NCBI GenBank assembly: GCA_900555765.1
Contig: USMA01000029.1
Location: 1 to 9,558 of the forward strand
Length of the DNA stretch: 9,558 nt
Reading direction: 5' to 3'
From: an uncultured Collinsella sp.
GTDB lineage: Bacteria > Actinomycetota > Coriobacteriia > Coriobacteriales > Coriobacteriaceae
Of this stretch, positions 6,674-9,558 are shown piece after piece (positions within the stretch are counted from its first letter, which is position 1; every line of letters starts with the position of its first letter). The translations under genes were made by a program, and so were the position numbers. The notes below the pieces were generated by a model. The model did not search any database and was not told the DNA's origin. It worked only from the letters and a program-made list of their open reading frames with translations.

Positions 6674-6791
6674 GCAGTCGCTCTTACGACTTGTACGTTT
6701 CCGAAGATGTGCGTATGCCTGGCTTGCATACCACGGGCCGTATAAAGGCTGCGCACCTCTCTTCGGTTCTTAGTTCGGAGGAACATCTACC
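6674..6791 (+). promoter_or_regulatory. Structured gap between rpsQ and rplN, candidate leader of an internal transcript
   Basis: The 118 bases have no gene but fold well. CCGAAG (6701-6706) pairs with CTTCGG (6761-6766) and GTGC (6709-6712) with GCAC (6753-6756), enclosing two hairpins: GTATGC (6713-6718) with GCATAC (6726-6731), and GGCC (6736-6739) with GGCT (6747-6750, one G-U). This gives a three-way junction ending just before GGAGG of rplN. GTG at 6709-6711 can pair instead with CAC at 6732-6734, extending the first hairpin to 9 bp, so two folds compete. A TATAAA lies at 6741-6746, without a clear -35. The place corresponds to the S10/spc operon boundary in E. coli. Confidence 0.45.
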
Positions 6792-7160
6792 ATGATTCAG
6801 ATGCAAACCATGCTGAACGTCGCCGACAACTCCGGCGCTCGCAAGATTCGCTGCATCAAGGTGCTTGGCGGTTCCAAGCGTCGTTATGCAGGCATCGGCG
6901 ATGTGTTCATCGGTGCTGTCCAGGAGGCTACCCCTGGCGCCAACGTCAAGAAGAAGGACGTTGTCCGTTGCGTCGTCGTTCGCACCGTTAAGGAGATCCG
7001 CCGCAAGGATGGCTCCTACATTCGCTTTGATGAGAACGCCTGCGTTGTCATCAACAACGATGGTTCGCCCGTCGGCACCCGTATCTTCGGGCCCGTCGCT
7101 CGCGAGCTTCGTGACAAGAAGTACATGAAGATCGTCTCGCTCGCTCCCGAGACCCTGTAG
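6792..7160 (+). CDS. rplN: 50S ribosomal protein L14
   Basis: The product is 122 residues, exactly the usual length. It opens with [19 protein letters not shown], a diagnostic N-terminus, and the signature with [20 protein letters not shown] is at about 64-83; the end reads [21 protein letters not shown]14 lies on the intersubunit face of the 50S near the sarcin-ricin loop and binds L19 and the silencing factor RsfS. The ribosome binding site GGAGGA is about 12 nt upstream. It is the first gene of the spc operon in many bacteria, and the structured 118-nt gap before it supports a separate control point here. rplX follows after 13 nt. Confidence 0.97.
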   Translation: MIQMQTMLNVADNSGARKIRCIKVLGGSKRRYAGIGDVFIGAVQEATPGANVKKKDVVRCVVVRTVKEIRRKDGSYIRFDENACVVINNDGSPVGTRIFGPVARELRDKKYMKIVSLAPETL

Positions 7161-7173
7161 TTAGGGGAGATAT

Positions 7174-7479
7174 ATGTATATCAAGAAGGGCGATAAGGTC
7201 CAGGTTCTCTCTGGTAAGGATCGCGGCAAGCAGGGCGTTGTCCTGTGTGCTCTCCCCGCCGAGAACAAGGTCGTTGTCGAGGGCGTTTCGGTCGTCAAGA
7301 AGGCCGTCAAGCCCAACGCTGCCAACCAGCAGGGCGGCATCGTTTCGCAGGAGGCTCCCATCGACGCCTCCAACGTCAATCTCGTTTGCCCCGAGTGCGG
7401 TAAGGTTACCCGCGTCGGTCACGAGAAGGACGGCAAGAACAAGCTGCGCGTCTGCAAGAAGTGCGGCCACAAGTTCTAA
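7174..7479 (+). CDS. rplX: 50S ribosomal protein L24 with zinc-ribbon C-terminus
   Basis: The product is 101 residues. The N-terminal KOW motif reads [20 protein letters not shown] at about 4-23; the middle has [16 protein letters not shown], the usual join. The C-terminus contains two CxxC pairs (Cys72, Cys75, Cys94, Cys97), a complete zinc-ribbon as found in many but not all bacterial L24 proteins. L24 is an early assembly initiator that binds the 5' end of 23S rRNA. The start follows AGGGGAGAT. This is the last ribosomal gene of the cluster: a strong terminator follows 30 nt later, and the normal next gene, rplE for L5, is absent. Confidence 0.97.
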   Translation: MYIKKGDKVQVLSGKDRGKQGVVLCALPAENKVVVEGVSVVKKAVKPNAANQQGGIVSQEAPIDASNVNLVCPECGKVTRVGHEKDGKNKLRVCKKCGHKF

Positions 7480-7509
7480 GCTGCCCGCAACATCAAGTTG
7501 CTAGCAAAG

Positions 7510-7541
7510 GCCCGGATGCCCCACGGCACCCGGGCTTTTTT
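7510..7541 (+). terminator. Intrinsic terminator after rplX
   Basis: GCCCGG (7510-7515) and TGCC (7517-7520) pair with GGCA (7525-7528) and CCGGGC (7530-7535), with a single A-C mismatch and a CCAC tetraloop, followed at once by six Ts (7536-7541). The AAA before the stem can also pair with the T run. This is a textbook Rho-independent terminator and ends the ribosomal protein operon. Confidence 0.92.
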
Positions 7542-7547
7542 CTATCC

Positions 7548-7625
7548 CCACTCATTGGGGACAGACTTAAATGAGTGGCCGTTGATTGGCAGTCATTGGG
7601 GACAGACTTAAATGAGTGCCCGTTG
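7548..7625. repeat. Direct repeat of a 33-nt palindromic unit, period 41 nt
   Basis: The unit at 7552-7584 recurs at 7593-7625 with one mismatch; the first 26 bases (beginning TCATTGGGGACAGACTTA) are identical. Each unit is itself an inverted repeat: in copy one CCACTCATT (7548-7556) pairs with AATGAGTGG (7570-7578) around a 13-nt loop holding GGGGACAGACTT; in copy two only TCATT/AATGA pairs. Units with a GGGACAG-type core are widespread as dispersed short palindromes in bacterial genomes, often related to REP-type elements. No transposase is in view. Confidence 0.75.
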
Positions 7626-7745
7626 GGCACGGTCTTGCAACGAAAGGGACACTTAGGGCACATCCCCAGTTGCCGACAGCTGGGTACGGTCCCTATGCGC
7701 CGGCAGTTTGGGACGGTCCTTTGATGTCAGGTGCCCCCAGAGGGG
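7616..7745. repeat. Mosaic of short related palindromes
   Basis: GTGCCC/GGGCAC with a GTT loop (7616-7630) and CCCAGTTG/CAGCTGGG with a CCGA loop (7665-7684, one G-T) are clear hairpins, and CCCC AGA GGGG lies at 7735-7745. Three diverged copies of a TGGGnACGGTC core occur at about 7624, 7681 and 7709 (the last lacking one base). They look like decayed relatives of the repeat unit just upstream. No gene is seen here. Confidence 0.55.
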
Positions 7746-7818
7746 TGAAGTAATACAGCTGGCTCTGTCTTTTAGGGCTATGGTGTTCCGCCTCTTTATG
7801 TTTCACAAGAATCGTTGC

Positions 7819-7868
7819 ATGCGCATTTACGCGCATAGCCTTGCGCGATAATGCGCATAGCCGCGCAA
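7819..7868. promoter_or_regulatory. Phased GCGCA-box array, candidate operator
   Basis: GCGC boxes begin at 7821, 7831, 7843, 7853 and 7863, so spacings are 10, 12, 10 and 10 bases, close to one helical turn. Two are in the exact palindrome ATGCGCAT (7819-7826 and 7851-7858, 32 nt apart). GCGCATAGCC occurs twice (7831-7840 and 7853-7862), and TTGCGCG (7841-7847) is the inverse of CGCGCAA (7862-7868). A further imperfect dyad, GCGCAATTGTGC, is near 7936-7947. The array lies 130-180 nt before the oxidoreductase gene, whose partner is a DeoR-type regulator. The rest of 7746-7999 is AT-richer, without a gene; no convincing -35/-10 pair was found. Confidence 0.45.
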
Positions 7869-7999
7869 ACATCTACCAACTACGGCTAAATAATGACCGA
7901 TAAGCAAATAAACACGCAAACACGAGCAGATACGCGCGCAATTGTGCGAATATAGGGTTGTTAGAAATGAAGGTCTTCCGATAACACAGGAGGCACATA

Positions 8000-9079
8000 A
8001 TGGTAGATTCCAAACAGGCTCCGCTCGACGCCGAAGCAGCCGCTAAGGCGGCGTTTGCCTCGGTCCAGAATCAGCCGTTCCCCAACGATATTTTTACGGC
8101 TCCCGAGCTTCGCTGGGCTGTGATCGGGTGCGGCGTTATCGCCAACCAGATGGCCCAGTCTCTCGCTCTTGCCGGCCGCAAGCTTGCGGGCGTCGCCAAC
8201 CGTACGCTGTCCAAGGCTCAGGCTTTTGCTGAGCAGTATGGCATCGAGAAGGTCTATGAAACGGTCGAGGACCTCTATGCCGATCCGAACATCGACGCGA
8301 TCTATATCACCACCCCGCACAACACGCATATCACCTACCTGCGAGCTGCTCTGGCAGCTGGTAAGCACGTGCTCTGCGAGAAGGCCATTACCCTCAATTC
8401 CGCTGAGCTTGACGAGGCGCGTGTCATCGCCGCCGAGCACACCGTGGTCCTTATGGATGCCACCACGGTGCTCCACATGCCCTTGTATCAGGAGCTGCGC
8501 CGCCGCATGGATGCCGGCGAGTTTGGCCGCATGAATCTTGCTCAGCTCAACTTTGGTAGCTATAAGGAGTACGGCGACCTGACCAACCGCTTCTACAATC
8601 GCAACCTTGCTGGCGGTGCCATGCTCGATATTGGCGTCTATGCCCTGTCCGTTATGCGCTTCTTTATGGCAAGCCAGCCCGCTGAGGTCATTTCGCTGGG
8701 CAACACCTGCGAGACCGGCGTTGACGTTGCGGGCGGCATCGTCTGCCGTAATGCCGAGCAGCAGCTGGGTGTTGTGAGCCTCACGCTCCACTCCAAGCAA
8801 CCCAAGCGCTCGATTATTAGCTTCGATAAGTGCTATATCGAGGTCAACGAGTATCCGCGTGCCGATCACGCGACCATCGTGTGGACTGCGGACGGCCACC
8901 GCGAGGAGGTCCACGCCGGCACCGAGGCATACGCCCTGTGCTATGAGATGGCCGATCTTGAGAAGGCCGTTGCCGGCGACGACTCCAAGCGCGAGCTGCT
9001 GGATTATGCTTCTGATGTTATGGAGCTTATGACCAAGCTTCGCGCCGACTGGGGAGTCGTGTACCCCGAGGAGGAGTAA
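8000..9079 (+). CDS. Gfo/Idh/MocA family oxidoreductase
   Basis: A complete gene of 359 residues. After about 37 extra N-terminal residues comes a Rossmann fold, WAVIGCGVIANQ, with GxGxxA at 43-48, then AGVANRTLSKAQAFAEQYGI, the strand and loop that bind the adenosine half of NAD(P). DAIYITTPHNTH (99-110) and GKHVLCEKA (121-129) are the conserved cofactor and catalytic strands; Lys128 belongs to the usual EKP motif, here EKA. GGAMLDIGVYAL (205-216) places Asp210 and Tyr214 at the active site; Tyr instead of His at this place is seen in the glucose-fructose oxidoreductase and dihydrodiol dehydrogenase branch. The cytoplasmic enzyme probably oxidises or reduces a sugar, polyol or similar substrate; the substrate cannot be told. 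AGGAGG lies 7 nt before ATG. Its stop is 3 nt before the DeoR gene, so they form an operon. Confidence 0.9.
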   Translation: MVDSKQAPLDAEAAAKAAFASVQNQPFPNDIFTAPELRWAVIGCGVIANQMAQSLALAGRKLAGVANRTLSKAQAFAEQYGIEKVYETVEDLYADPNIDAIYITTPHNTHITYLRAALAAGKHVLCEKAITLNSAELDEARVIAAEHTVVLMDATTVLHMPLYQELRRRMDAGEFGRMNLAQLNFGSYKEYGDLTNRFYNRNLAGGAMLDIGVYALSVMRFFMASQPAEVISLGNTCETGVDVAGGIVCRNAEQQLGVVSLTLHSKQPKRSIISFDKCYIEVNEYPRADHATIVWTADGHREEVHAGTEAYALCYEMADLEKAVAGDDSKRELLDYASDVMELMTKLRADWGVVYPEEE

Positions 9080-9082
9080 GCG

Positions 9083-9558
9083 ATGCTTGCGGAAGATAGG
9101 CTCAACGCGATCGTGTCGATGGTGCAGCAGGCCGGCTCGGTTACCGTGCCGGAGCTTGCCGAAGCCCTGAGCGTGACGGCGTCTAGCTTTCGGCGCGACC
9201 TGCAGACGCTCGACCGAGCGCACCGCATCGCCAAGGTCCACGGTGGAGCGACGAGTCTTGAGCGCGCGCACGTGACGCGCGACCTAACGCTTAATGAGCG
9301 CAGCGACCGCCATAACGACGACAAGGAGCGTATCTGCGCCCGTGCGGCGGCGCTTGTGGAGCCCGAGAGCTTTGTATACATCGACTCGGGTTCGACGACG
9401 CTCAGGCTCATCGAGCATCTTCCACACCTTGAAGATGTCACCTATGTGACCGATTCCGTGCACCAAGCACACCGCCTTCCTTAGCGCGCCATGCGTACAC
9501 ACGTACTGGGCGGCTAGCTCAACCCCGAGCCCGAACCCCACGTTCGACCCGAAGCCAT
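9083..9558 (+). pseudogene. DeoR family transcriptional regulator, interrupted by two in-frame TAG codons and cut by the window edge
   Basis: From ATG at 9083 the product begins MLAEDRLNAIVSMVQQAG and has a DeoR-type helix-turn-helix at about 20-42 (VPELAEALSVTASSFRRDL), ending in the diagnostic KVHGGA at 51-56. The sugar-phosphate sensor domain starts at about 71 with NERSDRHNDDKERI and FVYIDSGSTTLRL, the effector-binding loop. A TAG at 9482-9484 stops it at 133 residues, against about 250 for the family. The same frame still reads family-like sequence beyond (RTHVLGG, then a second TAG at 9515-9517 where Glu or Arg is usual, then LNPEPE), so no frameshift is involved. Family role: repression of a neighbouring sugar operon, released by a phosphorylated sugar. 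The ribosome binding site is GAGGAGG in the end of the oxidoreductase gene. It may be a true pseudogene or poor sequence at a contig end. Confidence 0.75.

Noticed and set aside
6713..6748. Third copy of the shared rplC/rplB motif before rplN
   Set aside because: ATAC, GCCGT and ATA words occur in similar order, but alignment needs gaps and the match is too weak to claim.
7548..7625. Possible CRISPR array
   Set aside because: There are only two repeat units, the 'spacer' is 8 nt and no cas genes are near, so it is a short tandem palindromic repeat.
7961..9271. Open frame of 436 codons on the minus strand across the oxidoreductase and DeoR genes
   Set aside because: It is the complement of two convincing plus-strand genes; its Leu/Val/Gly/Asp-rich composition is what GC-biased codons give on the opposite strand, and no family motif is seen.
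9482..9517. TAG recoding or suppression in the DeoR gene
   Set aside because: At least six genes here end normally in TAG, so a genome-wide amber reassignment does not fit; decay or sequence error is simpler.

Overview
The window looks like chromosomal DNA from a high-GC Gram-positive gut actinobacterium of the class Coriobacteriia, most likely Collinsella or a close relative. This rests on the character of the ribosomal proteins (an L16 with an acidic tail, an L24 with a four-cysteine zinc ribbon), on GC-rich codon use, and on general familiarity with these protein sequences; no search was run. The first base lies inside a gene and the last gene runs off the right edge.

Layout. Positions 1-1242 hold the C-terminal part of a cation diffusion facilitator transporter and a histidine phosphatase (phosphoglycerate-mutase-like) gene. 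Positions 1243-1690 have no gene. They carry an almost perfect 167-nt palindromic element and then a promoter-like motif and a foldable leader before rplC. Positions 1691-7479 hold twelve ribosomal protein genes, all on the plus strand: rplC, rplD, rplW, rplB, rpsS, rplV, rpsC, rplP, rpmC, rpsQ, rplN, rplX (L3, L4, L23, L2, S19, L22, S3, L16, L29, S17, L14, L24). This is the classical S10 operon order without rpsJ at its head, joined to the first two genes of the spc operon. Two internal gaps (179 nt before rplB, 118 nt before rplN) break the otherwise tight packing and look like sites of extra promoters or regulation. A strong intrinsic terminator follows rplX, where rplE (L5) would normally come next.

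Positions 7480-7999 have no gene. They hold the terminator, a 41-bp-period direct repeat, a mosaic of small palindromes related to each other, and a phased GCGCA-box array that may be an operator region. Positions 8000-9558 carry a Gfo/Idh/MocA-family oxidoreductase followed after 3 nt by a DeoR-family regulator gene. The regulator is interrupted by two in-frame TAG codons although its frame and family resemblance continue to the window edge.

Functionally the ribosomal genes act together in assembly of the 50S and 30S subunits (exit tunnel, peptidyl transferase centre, mRNA entry and decoding region). The oxidoreductase and DeoR pair is a typical sugar or polyol catabolic unit with its own regulator. 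No clearly new defence or biosynthetic system is visible. The less explained signals are non-coding: the long palindrome, a 26-nt motif shared by the rplC and rplB upstream regions, the structured rpsQ-rplN gap and the operator-like array.
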